A stretch of DNA of 64,000 nt from Microbacterium testaceum. Its GTDB lineage: Bacteria > Actinomycetota > Actinomycetes > Actinomycetales > Microbacteriaceae. Within the stretch, counting starts at the first letter, position 1; each line of letters opens with the position of its first letter. The stretch lies in contig NZ_BJML01000012.1 of assembly GCF_006539145.1 (NCBI RefSeq), positions 1 to 64,000 of the forward strand, written 5' to 3'. The position numbers and the translations under genes were made by a program. Positions 36,583-44,884 of the stretch are shown one piece after another. The notes under the pieces are model-generated. The model was not told the origin of the DNA, ran no database searches, and saw only the letters and a program-made list of their open reading frames with translations.

Positions 36583-36599
36583 CACGCACGGCCCGGCCA

Positions 36600-38126
36600 T
36601 CAGAACAGCCCCTTGGGCGCGGGCGCGAGCGCCAGCACGCCGGGCTTCGCGACGATCGTCAGCTGCATGACCTCGGCGGGGGTCAGCTCGGGCAGGCGCT
36701 GCACGAGTTCGAGGAAGCGCTCGATCTCGTCGGGCTGCAGCACGGGCTCGGCGAGCAGACGGAACTTGCGCACGTAGTCCTCGCGGGCGAAGGGCCGGGC
36801 GCCGAGCGGGTGGGCGTCGGCGACGGCGATCTCGTCCTCCACGGTCGAGCCGTCGGTCAGGGTGATGACGACGCGGCCGCCGAACGCCTTCTCCTGAGGG
36901 TCTTCCGAGTGGTAGCGACGCGTCCACTCGGCATCCTCGGCGGTGGTGACCTTGTGCCACAGCTCGACGGTGTCGGCACGGCCCGCCCGCTCGGGGGTGT
37001 ACGAGTCGACGTGGTGCCACGCGCCGTCCTGCAGGGCCACGGCGAAGATGTACGGGATCGAGTGATCGAGCGTCTCGCGTGACGCGGTGGGGTCGTACTT
37101 CTGCGGATCGTTCGCGCCCGAGCCGATGACGTAGTGCGTGTGGTGGCTGGTGTGCAGGACGATGGATGCCACGTTCGCGGGGTCGCGCAGATCGGGGCGC
37201 TCCGTGCCGAGGCGACGGGCCAGGTCGATCCAGGCCTGCGCCTGGTACTCGGCCGAATGCTCCTTCGTGTACGAGTCCAGGATGCCGCGCTTGCTCTCGC
37301 CCTCACCCGGAAGGGGCACGTCGTACGAGGCGTCGGGGCCGTCGAGCATCCACGCGATCACGCCGTCCTCTCCCTCGTAGATCGGGGAGGGGCTGGTCTC
37401 ACCGCGCATCGCCCGGTCGACGGCCTCGATCGCCATCTTCCCGGCGAAGGCGGGAGCGTGCGCCTTCCACGTCGAGATCTCGCCCTTGCGCGACTGGCGG
37501 GTGGCGGTGGTGGTGTGCAGGGCCTGGCCGATGGCCTGGTAGATCGTCTCCTGGTCGAGGTCGAGCAGGGTACCGATGCCGGCGGCCGCGGCGGGACCGA
37601 GGTGGGCGACGTGGTCGATCTTGTGCTTGTGCAGCGAGATGGCGCGCACGAGGTCGATCTGGATCTCGTAGGCCGTGGCGAGAGCGCGCACGAGGGCGGC
37701 GCCGTCGCGACCGGTGTGCTGGGCGACGGCCAGCACGGGCGGGATGTTGTCGCCGGGGTGCGAGTAGTCCGCGGCGAGGAAGGTGTCGTGGTAGTCGAGT
37801 TCGCGCACGGCCACGCCGTTCGCCCATGCCGCCCATTCGGGGCTCGTACGGCGCTCGAGCAGGCAGCCGAAGACCGTGGCGCCCGGTCCGCCGATCGAGA
37901 CGGCGTGGTCGAGCGCCTGCTGGCGTGCCGCGCTCACGGGCTGACGCGTGAGCGAGGCGGCGGCGACGGCGGCGTTGTCGATCAGGCGGTTGACGATCAT
38001 GTCGGTCACGTCGTCGTCGACGGCCACCGGGTCGACCGCGACGCGCGCGAGGGCCCAGGCGAGCTGACCCTCACGGGCGAGGTTCTCGTCGCTGCGGTGC
38101 ACGCGCACGTGGTGGGTGATCGTCAT
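36600..38126 (-). CDS. prpD: 2-methylcitrate dehydratase (MmgE/PrpD family)
   Basis: 508 residues, the usual PrpD length. The N-terminal helical domain and the conserved [48 protein letters not shown] and [23 protein letters not shown] blocks are seen, as is the C-terminal substrate-binding lid domain. It dehydrates 2-methylcitrate to 2-methyl-cis-aconitate. It starts inside the GntR gene's stop codon (4-nt ATGA overlap), so regulator and enzyme are translationally coupled. Confidence 0.93.
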   Translation of the reverse strand: MTITHHVRVHRSDENLAREGQLAWALARVAVDPVAVDDDVTDMIVNRLIDNAAVAAASLTRQPVSAARQQALDHAVSIGGPGATVFGCLLERRTSPEWAAWANGVAVRELDYHDTFLAADYSHPGDNIPPVLAVAQHTGRDGAALVRALATAYEIQIDLVRAISLHKHKIDHVAHLGPAAAAGIGTLLDLDQETIYQAIGQALHTTTATRQSRKGEISTWKAHAPAFAGKMAIEAVDRAMRGETSPSPIYEGEDGVIAWMLDGPDASYDVPLPGEGESKRGILDSYTKEHSAEYQAQAWIDLARRLGTERPDLRDPANVASIVLHTSHHTHYVIGSGANDPQKYDPTASRETLDHSIPYIFAVALQDGAWHHVDSYTPERAGRADTVELWHKVTTAEDAEWTRRYHSEDPQEKAFGGRVVITLTDGSTVEDEIAVADAHPLGARPFAREDYVRKFRLLAEPVLQPDEIERFLELVQRLPELTPAEVMQLTIVAKPGVLALAPAPKGLF

Positions 38127-38752
38127 GAGGGGTCCTCCGTCAGGGCTTCGAGGATGGTGGTGAGGGCGTTGTGCAGGTGCACGTGGGTGGCGTGCGCGGC
38201 GAGTTCGGGGTCGCCGGCGCCGATCGCTCTCGCGATCAGTTCATGCTCCCCCGTTGACGCCGAGAGGCGAAGGGGGTTGTCTCGCGCCATGCGTCGCACC
38301 CGTACGAGGTGAGTGCGGACGCTCCGGAGCGCTGAGGAGAGGTAGGCGTTGTCGACGGCGTCGTCGATCGCGGAATCGAAGCGGGAGATCAGGGCGTAGT
38401 ACGCGTCGGCATCGGCCGTGTCGACGGCGGCGAACTCGGTCGCGAGGCCTCGGAACTCCCCGCGATCGCCCCGTCGAGCGGCCAACCGCGCGGCTTCGGT
38501 CTCGAGCGCCCGGCGCAGGTCGAAGAGAGAGCGGATGTCGTCGGCGTCGATGCCGGCGACCACCGTCACGCGCGCCGACGCCTGGGCGACGAGGCCGTCG
38601 GATGCCAACCGGCGCAGCGCCTCGCGAAGAGGGGTGCGACTGACTCCGAGGCGGGTGGACTGCTCTACTTCGCCGAGCACGGTTCCGGGCGTCAGCGCCC
38701 CGGTCTGTATCTCGTCGAGGAGGGTCGCGTAGGCGCGTTCACTCGCCCGCAT
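38123..38752 (-). CDS. GntR family (FadR-like) regulator of the methylcitrate genes
   Basis: 209 residues. Winged helix near 1-70 with [24 protein letters not shown], then a helical FCD domain with metal-binding-type His/Asp positions ([26 protein letters not shown]). It is first in the operon. A perfect palindrome, AGTGTATACACT, lies 26 bp upstream of the start and a second GTATACAC site 81 bp upstream. Autoregulation together with prpD, prpB and prpC is expected. Confidence 0.9.
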   Translation of the reverse strand: MRASERAYATLLDEIQTGALTPGTVLGEVEQSTRLGVSRTPLREALRRLASDGLVAQASARVTVVAGIDADDIRSLFDLRRALETEAARLAARRGDRGEFRGLATEFAAVDTADADAYYALISRFDSAIDDAVDNAYLSSALRSVRTHLVRVRRMARDNPLRLSASTGEHELIARAIGAGDPELAAHATHVHLHNALTTILEALTEDPS

Positions 38753-38777
38753 GCTGCCCCCTCGCCGTCACTCGTCC

Positions 38778-38840
38778 AGTGTATACACTCCGCGTGCGCA
38801 GTGGGGATTTCGGCACCCTGAGTGCGGTGTAGGTATACAC
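38778..38840. promoter_or_regulatory. GntR operators upstream of the methylcitrate operon
   Basis: AGTGTATACACT (38778-38789) is a perfect palindrome around GTATAC; a half-conserved GTATACAC is at 38833-38840. The TnGTATACnA form is typical of FadR-subfamily operators. They lie between the GntR gene and the divergent YbjQ-like gene. Confidence 0.8.
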
Positions 38841-38895
38841 AAAGCGACGCACATCACCCCTCGCGGCACAGTCCGTCACCTGCCACACTGGTCGC

Positions 38896-39426
38896 ATGCT
38901 CGTCACGACCATGAACGATGTCCCCGGCCGTCAGATCGTCGAAGTGTACGGCGAAGTGACCGGCCTCACCGTGCGCGCTCGCAACATCGGGGTGCAGTTC
39001 GGCGCCGGCCTGAAATCGATCTTCGGCGGCGAGCTGCAGGGTCTCACGCAACAGCTGCAGGAGAGCCGCGACGAAGCGAAGCAGCGTCTCGTCGAGGCGG
39101 CCCAGGCCGTCGGGGCCGACGCGGTGATCGCGATGCGCTTCGACACCAGCGAGGTGGCGCAGAACTTCCAAGAGGTCGTCGCCTATGGCACGGCCGTGAA
39201 GCTGGGCGGAGACCGCCCGGTGCGGATTCAGCCCCACGACTCCAGGGTCGAGGGGATGGATGCCAACGTCGCCAACGCCGCGTCACGATCGGCGCGCGCG
39301 AGGGTGAGGCCGGCCACCACGAGCGAGGCGCACACCGCGGCGAGGGCGTCCACGGCATCCGGGACCAGATCCGGACGCCGGTCGGCGACCGCCGAGCGGA
39401 TCGCGGCGCGCATCTCGGCGGCGTAG
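38896..39426 (+). CDS. YbjQ-like heavy-metal-binding domain protein with C-terminal read-through extension
   Basis: 176 residues. Residues 1-109 form a YbjQ/UPF0145 domain (TTMNDVPGRQIVEVYGEVTG, FGGELQGLT, GADAVIAMRFDTSEV, VVAYGTAVKL), normally a stand-alone protein of about 105 residues that assembles as a pentamer. The remaining 67 residues are Ala/Arg/Ser/Thr-rich and run antisense over about 200 bp of the convergent TetR gene, with no domain recognised. A stop codon may have been lost. Function of the family is unclear. Confidence 0.75.
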   Translation: MLVTTMNDVPGRQIVEVYGEVTGLTVRARNIGVQFGAGLKSIFGGELQGLTQQLQESRDEAKQRLVEAAQAVGADAVIAMRFDTSEVAQNFQEVVAYGTAVKLGGDRPVRIQPHDSRVEGMDANVANAASRSARARVRPATTSEAHTAARASTASGTRSGRRSATAERIAARISAA

Positions 39427-39806
39427 TCCGAGACGAGCGCGCGCACCTCGGCGTCGTCGCTCGCGAGGGGAGAGGAACCGGCGTTGAGCAGCAGACACCC
39501 CAGGCGAGCGCGCGGGGCATCGGCCTCGATGGCCGAGCGCATGTCTTCGACGTAGGCCTCCAGGGCGCCGGGGTCTCCCCCACCCAGTGGGCGCAGGCGT
39601 GTGCGGACCACATCGTCGAGGTAGGCCGAGAGGACGGCGTCGAACAGTCCGCGCTTGCTGCCGAAGGCGTTGTACAGGCTCGAGCGGGTGAGGCCCGTGG
39701 CTTCCTCGAGCTCGGCGATCCCCGTCTCGGCGTACCCGCGCCGCCAGAACACGTCACGCGCGGCGTCGACGACGGCGGAGCGCTCGAAGCTCGGCATCCG
39801 GCCCAT
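39228..39806 (-). CDS. TetR/AcrR family regulator
   Basis: 192 residues from MGRMPSFER, preceded by AGGAAG. The HTH reads VVDAARDVFWRRGYAETGIAELEEATGLTRSSLYNAFGSKRGLFDAVL. The C-terminal part has a CLLLNAG motif like TetR_C_16/YcdC-like regulators. It is divergent from the MDR oxidoreductase, with a GACCGGTC operator between them, so it probably represses that gene and itself. Its 3' end overlaps the extended YbjQ-like ORF on the other strand. Confidence 0.9.
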   Translation of the reverse strand: MGRMPSFERSAVVDAARDVFWRRGYAETGIAELEEATGLTRSSLYNAFGSKRGLFDAVLSAYLDDVVRTRLRPLGGGDPGALEAYVEDMRSAIEADAPRARLGCLLLNAGSSPLASDDAEVRALVSDYAAEMRAAIRSAVADRRPDLVPDAVDALAAVCASLVVAGLTLARADRDAALATLASIPSTLESWG

Positions 39807-39874
39807 GTTCTTCCTCCGCCTTTCGGCTGTCCCACGTCTTCCGGGTTGCATTCGCAGGCCCGAGGTCTATATTA

Positions 39875-39882
39875 GACCGGTC
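39875..39882. promoter_or_regulatory. Probable TetR operator in the TetR/MDR divergent promoter
   Basis: GACCGGTC sits in an AT-rich patch (TATATTAGACCGGTCGTTA) between the two divergent starts. TAGAC-GGTC-type palindromes are common TetR operators controlling an adjacent oxidoreductase. Confidence 0.6.
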
Positions 39883-39910
39883 GTTACAAAATAACCACAG
39901 GAGGCATTCC

Positions 39911-40885
39911 ATGCGCGCAGTCATCCACCACGAGTTCGGCGAGCCGGCCGACGTCGTCGGAACCGAAGAGGTCGAGACCCCGACCCCCGGGCCCGGCGAG
40001 GTGCGCCTGCGCGTGCTGATGTCGCCGATCCACAACCACGATCTGTGGACCATCCGCGGCACCTACGGCTTCAAGCCCGAGCTGCCCGCCCGCGCCGGCA
40101 CCGAGGCCGTCGGCGTCATCGAGGAGCTCGGCGAAGGTGTCGACGGCCTGACCGTCGGCCAGCGCGTCGCCACCGGCGGCACGTTCGGCGTGTGGGCCGA
40201 GCAGGTCGTCGCCAAGGCCGCGGGCCTCATCCCCGTCTCCGAGGGCCTGAGCGACGAGGTCGCCTCGCAGCTCGTCTCGATGCCTTTCAGCGCCATCAGC
40301 CTGCTGCACTCGCTCGACCTGAAGGCCGGCGACTGGATCGTGCAGAACACCGCCAACGGCGCCGTCGGCCGTATGGTCGCGCAGATCGCCAAGGCTCGCG
40401 GCGTCAACGTCGTCGGTCTCGTGCGCCGCCAGAGCGCCGTCGAAGAGCTCGCCGCCCAGGGCATCGACAACGTCGTGTCGACCGACGCCGACGACTGGCG
40501 CGACCAGGCCCTCGCCCTCGTCGGCGACGGCACGGTCGTCGCGGGTGTCGACTCCGTCGGCGGACCCGCCGCCGGCCAGGTGCTGTCGCTGCTGAGCGAG
40601 AACGGCACGCTCGTGATCTTCGGATCGATGGGCGCCGGCAAGCTCGAGCTCGGCGCCGGAGACCTCATCTTCCGCCAGGCCACCGTCAAGGGCTTCTGGG
40701 GCAGCGTCGTCAGCAAGACGATGGATGCCGAGACCCGCGGCGCCCTGTTCGGCGAACTGTCGCGCTACCTCGCCGACGGCACGCTGACCCTCCCCGTGGC
40801 CGCCACCTTCGGTCTCGATCAGATCGTCGAGGCCGTCACCGCGAGCGACGCGCCCCGCGTCGGCAAGGTGCTGCTGCGCCCGTGA
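39911..40885 (+). CDS. Zinc-independent MDR family alcohol dehydrogenase / quinone oxidoreductase-like protein
   Basis: 324 residues. The MDR fold is visible: N-terminal GroES-like domain (VIHHEFGEPADVVGTEEVETPTPGPGEV, AGTEAVGVIEELGEGV) and a Rossmann domain with NTANGAVGRMVAQIAKARGVNVVGLVRR. The zinc-ligand cysteines of ADHs are absent; the set resembles trans-2-enoyl-CoA reductase or quinone reductase-type enzymes. It is divergent from a TetR gene and likely induced by an aldehyde, quinone or other electrophile that the regulator senses. Confidence 0.9.
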   Translation: MRAVIHHEFGEPADVVGTEEVETPTPGPGEVRLRVLMSPIHNHDLWTIRGTYGFKPELPARAGTEAVGVIEELGEGVDGLTVGQRVATGGTFGVWAEQVVAKAAGLIPVSEGLSDEVASQLVSMPFSAISLLHSLDLKAGDWIVQNTANGAVGRMVAQIAKARGVNVVGLVRRQSAVEELAAQGIDNVVSTDADDWRDQALALVGDGTVVAGVDSVGGPAAGQVLSLLSENGTLVIFGSMGAGKLELGAGDLIFRQATVKGFWGSVVSKTMDAETRGALFGELSRYLADGTLTLPVAATFGLDQIVEAVTASDAPRVGKVLLRP

Positions 40886-40939
40886 CCGCGTCGCGCCGCG
40901 GGGCTCGCGTTCCGCGGCGCGCGGGGCCGAGCCCCTCTT

Positions 40940-40994
40940 GAGTGTCCAGAACACCCGGACGATTTTTCGGAACGTCCGGGTGTTCTGGACACTC
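40940..40994. repeat. 22-bp perfect inverted repeat
   Basis: Arms 40940-40961 and 40973-40994 are perfect reverse complements, starting GAGTGTCCAGAACACC, around an 11-nt loop that includes TTTTT. It sits 54 nt after the MDR stop and could act as a strong bidirectional terminator, though the stem is unusually long. Confidence 0.85.
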
Positions 40995-41062
40995 GTGCGT
41001 TCGGGGCGCGACGCGGCACGCACCCGGACGGATCAGCGGCCCGGGGACCGTCGCCCCGCGTA

Positions 41063-41145
41063 ACTCCTGAAAAAACGGCACAGGCGGGGCACGGCGGGCC
41101 CTCTCCCGGGGCCGCCACGGAGACGAAACGCCCGTGTTCAGGAGT
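41063..41145. repeat. ACTCCTGA palindromic element, copy 2
   Basis: 83 bp bounded by ACTCCTGAA (41063-41071) and TTCAGGAGT (41137-41145). Same ends and near-identical length as the elements at 36499 and 41237; the interiors differ but are GC-rich and partly self-complementary. Confidence 0.7.
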
Positions 41146-41236
41146 GACGCACCGTCCGACGGCCTTGAGCGACGCGACGCGACGGACCGTCCGTGCGCGA
41201 CGAGCAGCCCGCGCCCCGGGCGGCCGGGCGTACGGA

Positions 41237-41319
41237 ACTCCTGAGAAGCGCGGAGCGCGCCATCCGTTCACCCGGAGAAGCGGCGCGATGAGCGGGCTGC
41301 GCCGCGGTTTCTCCGGAGT
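41237..41319. repeat. ACTCCTGA palindromic element, copy 3
   Basis: 83 bp bounded by ACTCCTGAGAA (41237-41247) and TTCTCCGGAGT (41309-41319; one mismatch). Same orientation-independent layout as the copies at 36499 and 41063. Confidence 0.65.
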
Positions 41320-41352
41320 ACCGCACGACCTCCACCCCCGGCGGGGAGCGCC

Positions 41353-41832
41353 TCAATCGCCGCCCAGGCCCTCGAGGGCGACGGCGAGCGCCTCGATCGC
41401 GGGGCGCTGCCCCTTCACGAGTGCCTCGCGCGCGGCATCCAGGCCCATCCACTCGGCGCGGTCGACCTCGGGGAACGTGGCGGTCCTGCCGGAGCGTGGC
41501 GGCCACGCCATCTCGAAAGTGCCGAAGGTGAAGTCGGATGCCGTGAACCCGGCGCCATCCCCCACGAAGACGACCACCTTCTTGCCGCTCGAGTACGCGA
41601 AGGTCCCGAGTTCGGCCCAGGCGAGCTCGGGCGGCTCGACGCCGAGCTCCTCGCGGAACTCGCGGCGCGCGGCATCCAGAGCCCCCTCGGACTCGGGATC
41701 GAACTCGCCCTTCGGGATCGACCAGGCGCCGACGTCCTTCGTGGCCCAGAACGGTCCGCCCATGTGCGCGATGAACACCTGCGGCTCCGGCGTCAGCCGG
41801 TACAGCAGCAGTCCCGCGCTCCACACGACCAT
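41353..41832 (-). CDS. NUDIX hydrolase
   Basis: 159 residues from ATG 41832, which overlaps the DUF4407 stop by 1 nt. The NUDIX box is complete: GEFDPESEGALDAARREFREELGVE fits Gx5Ex7REUXEEXGU. It opens VVWSAGLLLYRLTPEPQVFIAHMGGPFW, as in diadenosine polyphosphate or ADP-ribose-type hydrolases. It cleaves a nucleoside-diphosphate-X substrate; which one is unknown. Its overlap with the DUF4407 gene means the two are co-translated. Confidence 0.92.
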   Translation of the reverse strand: MVVWSAGLLLYRLTPEPQVFIAHMGGPFWATKDVGAWSIPKGEFDPESEGALDAARREFREELGVEPPELAWAELGTFAYSSGKKVVVFVGDGAGFTASDFTFGTFEMAWPPRSGRTATFPEVDRAEWMGLDAAREALVKGQRPAIEALAVALEGLGGD

Positions 41833-43457
41833 CAGGTGACGCTGGCCGGCACGCGGTTCGCCTCGTCGGCGATGATGTCGGCGCGCTTGCGGAACGTGCG
41901 CGCCGAGACCCGGTCCAGGGCGATCTGACCGCGCATCTTCTCGGCCTTCTCGTAGAGCGAGGGACCGCCGAAGCCGGTGAGCACCTTCACGAGCACGGGC
42001 AGCAGCTCGATCATGAAGAACAGCGCGGCGATCAGGTAGTGCGCCCAGCGCAGCGTCGGCTCGCGGTCCGACAGGCGCTCGAGAGCCGTGATCTGACTGA
42101 GCAGACCCACCGCTCCCGCGTTGCCGTCGGCGACCGACGAGGCCCGCGCGTTGTAGGCGGTGAGCGCGGATTCGTACTGGGCGCGAGCGGCGGGGAGCTG
42201 GTCTTCGGCCTGCTGCTTGTTCTGGTCGGCCGACGAGGCGGCGGCCTCGGCCCCGGCGGAGTTCGCGGCGGCGAGGGTCGACTGCGCCTGCGCGAGCTGG
42301 GTCGACAGCGAGTCGTACGCCGACTGCGCCTGGGCGAGCTGCGCCTGCGCCGCATCGGAGCTCGCGCCGTTGCCGGCGACGCCCGTACAGCCCGGGACCG
42401 TCCCGGCGCCCTGACCGGTGAGCTCGCACTGGTACACCGCGCGCGCCTGGTCGATGACGGTCTGCTGCGCGGCGAGCTGCTGCGTCAGCTGGTCCACGCT
42501 CTGCTGCGCCGCGGCGGATTCCGCCGAGGTCGACGAGGTTCCGGTCACGATGCCGGTCGCCGCCTGGTTCTCGAGCGCCGAGACCTGCGCGCTCGCGGCG
42601 TCGAGCGCCTGCTTCTCGGGGCCGCTGGTCACGGCATCCTGGTCGGTGAGGGCCTGCGTGACGTTGGTGGAGTTCACCTCGCGCACGATGTCGTTCTGGA
42701 ACACCTGCAGAACCAGGGGCTCCGCCACGACGATGCCGATGAGAGCGGCCATGATCACGCGGGGCATGGCCAACCCGAGCAGACGGAAGAAGTTCTTCGT
42801 CGAACGCATCGTCGAGGTGAGGAAGCGGTCGAGGTTGAAGATGATGAGGCCCCACACGATCGCGAGAGGCACGGCGAGCCACAGGCTCACGCGCACGCCC
42901 GTGAGCAGCGCGAACATCATCGACAGCGACGAGACGAGGGCGGTTCCCGCGAGCACGAGGAACATCTGCACGAAGCGCGGCACCTCTTCGGGCACTTCGT
43001 CGAGCACGTCGTTGTCCGCGCCGCCGAGCACAGCCATGCGGCGGATGAGCGATAGCCGCGGGCGGCGCGGATCGTGACGGCGCAGGCGGGGCTGGCGCGG
43101 CTCGGATGCCACGGGCAGGGATGCCGCGGGCTCGGGCGCCTCGTCGTCGGGAAGGACCGCGGTCTCGTCGTCGACGGCGCGCGCACGCTCGGCGCGGTCG
43201 ATCACGACGGTGTCGCGGGCGTCGGTGTCGCGGGCGTCGGTGTCGCTCGGGTCGGAGACGAAGGGGTCGCGGGAGTCGTCGTCGGCGGGCGGGGCGCCCC
43301 ACGGCTCGGCGGTGTGATCCTGGGGTTCGGCGCGACGGTTCGCCGCGTTCTGCGCGGCGAGGATGTCGTCGAGATACTGCTCGCGTTCCTCGTCCGTCGT
43401 GAACTCGATTCGACCGTCGGAGCCGAAGCGGCCGGGTCGGTGAGCGGAAAAGGACAT
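41832..43457 (-). CDS. DUF4407 membrane protein with coiled-coil loop
   Basis: 541 residues from MSFSAHRPGR (43457). An acidic, disordered N-terminus (about 1-120, with the repeat DARDTDARDT) is followed by three membrane helices (about 145-265). A long Ala/Gln-rich coiled-coil segment (about 290-445) contains two cysteines (YQCELTGQGAGTVPGC), and a last helix (about 475-495) precedes a basic tail. This is the DUF4407 plan, with the coiled coil outside the membrane. I know no assigned function. The first gene of an operon with NUDIX. Confidence 0.85.
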   Translation of the reverse strand: MSFSAHRPGRFGSDGRIEFTTDEEREQYLDDILAAQNAANRRAEPQDHTAEPWGAPPADDDSRDPFVSDPSDTDARDTDARDTVVIDRAERARAVDDETAVLPDDEAPEPAASLPVASEPRQPRLRRHDPRRPRLSLIRRMAVLGGADNDVLDEVPEEVPRFVQMFLVLAGTALVSSLSMMFALLTGVRVSLWLAVPLAIVWGLIIFNLDRFLTSTMRSTKNFFRLLGLAMPRVIMAALIGIVVAEPLVLQVFQNDIVREVNSTNVTQALTDQDAVTSGPEKQALDAASAQVSALENQAATGIVTGTSSTSAESAAAQQSVDQLTQQLAAQQTVIDQARAVYQCELTGQGAGTVPGCTGVAGNGASSDAAQAQLAQAQSAYDSLSTQLAQAQSTLAAANSAGAEAAASSADQNKQQAEDQLPAARAQYESALTAYNARASSVADGNAGAVGLLSQITALERLSDREPTLRWAHYLIAALFFMIELLPVLVKVLTGFGGPSLYEKAEKMRGQIALDRVSARTFRKRADIIADEANRVPASVT

Positions 43458-43569
43458 TCGCACAGAGTACGACGCCCGCCCTGCTCTCTCCTGAGCGGGG
43501 CCTGAGGCACAGCCGGGCGCGGCATGTGCGCGCGAGGTGACGCTGGCGGGCTGCGAGCATCGGCACACG

Positions 43570-43633
43570 AGATCACGTGACGTGGGCCAGCGCACGCGCC
43601 GTGACGCGTGGTCTCGCCGACGTCACGTGATCT
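43570..43633. repeat. Long inverted repeat AGATCACGTGACGT
   Basis: AGATCACGTGACGT (43570-43583) and ACGTCACGTGATCT (43620-43633) are perfect reverse complements. Each arm itself contains the palindrome TCACGTGA, so the region has a nested structure. It lies 112 bp upstream of the DUF4407 start and about 90 bp past the aldo/keto reductase stop. Confidence 0.75.
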
Positions 43634-43677
43634 GGGCCGCACCGGGGGGCGCGACGGCCCCCCGCACCCCAGGGCAC

Positions 43678-43717
43678 GTTCGGACGGGCCGGGCGCGAAC
43701 GCCCGACCCGTCCGAAC
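43678..43717 (-). terminator. Hairpin after the aldo/keto reductase gene
   Basis: An 18-bp stem (43678-43695 with 43700-43717, one mismatch, CGAA loop) begins 3 nt past the aldo/keto reductase stop. There is no T-run, but the stem is long and GC-rich. Confidence 0.6.
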
Positions 43718-43720
43718 GCA

Positions 43721-44734
43721 CTACGCCACGCGCTGCTTCGGCGACACCTCGTACGTGTTCTCGGCGTCCGAGAACACCGCGTCGCCGAGCGCCTCGTCGA
43801 TGGCGCTGAGGGTGTCGGCATCGAGGGTCACTCCCGACGCCTTCACGGTGTCCGCGAGCTGCTCGGGGCGCGAGGCGCCGACCAGGGCTGCCGCGATGTT
43901 CGGGTTCTGCAGCACCCACGCGATCGCGAGCTGGGGCATCGAGAGCCCGGCTTCGTCGGCGATGGGCGTGAGGCGCTGCACGGCCTCGAGCGTGTCGTCG
44001 GCGAGGAAGCGCTTGATGAACGTCGCGCCGCTCTTCTCGTCGGTCGCGCGCGAGCCCTCGGGCACGGGCTGACCGGGCAGGTACTTGCCGCTGAGTACGC
44101 CCTGCGCCATGGGGGACCAGACGATCTGCGAGATGCCGAGCTCCTCGCTCGCCGGCACGACCTTGCCCTCGATCACGCGCCACAGCATGGAGTACTGCGG
44201 CTGGTTCGAGATGAGCTGGATGCCGAGCTGCTTCGCGAGCGCGTGCCCGTCACGCAGCTGTTCGGCCGTCCACTCCGAGACGCCGATGTAGAGCGCCTTG
44301 CCCTGGCGCACGACGTCGGCGAACGCCTGGAAGGTCTCTTCGAGCGGCGTCTCGTAGTCGAAGCGGTGCGCCTGGTAGAGGTCGACGTAGTCGGTGCCGA
44401 GGCGCTTCAGCGACCCGTTGATGGAGTCCATGATGTGCTTGCGGCTGAGGCCGGTGTCGTTCGGCCCCTTGGGGCCGGTGGGGAAGTACACCTTCGTGAA
44501 GATCTCGAGGGACTCACGCCGCTGCCCCTCGAGGGCCTTGCCGAGCACGGTCTCCGCCGCTCCGTTGGCGTAGGCGTCGGCGGTGTCGAACGTCGTGATG
44601 CCCGCGTCGAGGGCGGCGTGCACCGTGGCGATCGCCGCGTCGTCACCGACCTGCGAGCCGTGGGTCACCCAGTTGCCGAGGGTGATCTCCGAGATCTTGA
44701 ATCCACTGTTGCCGAGATAGCGATAAGCGACCAT
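43721..44734 (-). CDS. Aldo/keto reductase (potassium channel beta-subunit-like)
   Basis: 337 residues. The AKR family layout is clear: catalytic Asp/Tyr in TFDTADAYANGAAETVLGKAL, Lys in the FTKVYF strand, His in YQAHRFDY, and the C-terminal IPGASRPEQL-equivalent (LVGASRPEQLADTVKASG) that binds NADPH. It reduces carbonyls; the substrate is unknown. GGAGGA precedes the ATG. It stands alone. Confidence 0.92.
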   Translation of the reverse strand: MVAYRYLGNSGFKISEITLGNWVTHGSQVGDDAAIATVHAALDAGITTFDTADAYANGAAETVLGKALEGQRRESLEIFTKVYFPTGPKGPNDTGLSRKHIMDSINGSLKRLGTDYVDLYQAHRFDYETPLEETFQAFADVVRQGKALYIGVSEWTAEQLRDGHALAKQLGIQLISNQPQYSMLWRVIEGKVVPASEELGISQIVWSPMAQGVLSGKYLPGQPVPEGSRATDEKSGATFIKRFLADDTLEAVQRLTPIADEAGLSMPQLAIAWVLQNPNIAAALVGASRPEQLADTVKASGVTLDADTLSAIDEALGDAVFSDAENTYEVSPKQRVA

Positions 44735-44782
44735 TCCTCCACGCTAGACCCGGCCACCGACACCGGGGCCGCGGCATCCCTG

Positions 44783-44865
44783 CCCCCTCACGCATAAACG
44801 CTTCCCGCGCACGGAAACGCGAGCACAGCGTGTTTATGGTCGCGAGAAGCGTTTATGCGTGGGGG
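44783..44865. repeat. GCGAGCACAGCG palindromic element, copy 1
   Basis: 83 bp. Outer arms CACGCATAAACGCTTC (44789-44804) and GAAGCGTTTATGCGTG (44846-44861) are perfect over 16 bp, and C/G runs flank them. The centre holds ACGCGAGCACAGCG (44817-44830), shared exactly with the element at 62072-62153. It separates aldo/keto reductase from the ABC exporter. Confidence 0.75.
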
Positions 44866-44884
44866 TGCGAGGACAGCCGCGACA

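Larger units (their letters stand above)
40886..41352. other. 467-bp gene-free region rich in palindromes
   Basis: No ORF with coding character is seen. The region holds a 22-bp perfect inverted repeat (40940-40994) and two ACTCCTGA elements (41063-41145, 41237-41319), together covering nearly half of it. It separates the rightward MDR gene from the leftward NUDIX gene, so both transcripts must end here. Confidence 0.7.

Noticed and set aside
43202..43270. Short tandem repeat GTCGGTGTCGCGGGC.
   Set aside because: It lies inside the DUF4407 coding sequence and encodes a DARDT peptide repeat in the disordered N-terminus; not an intergenic repeat or CRISPR.
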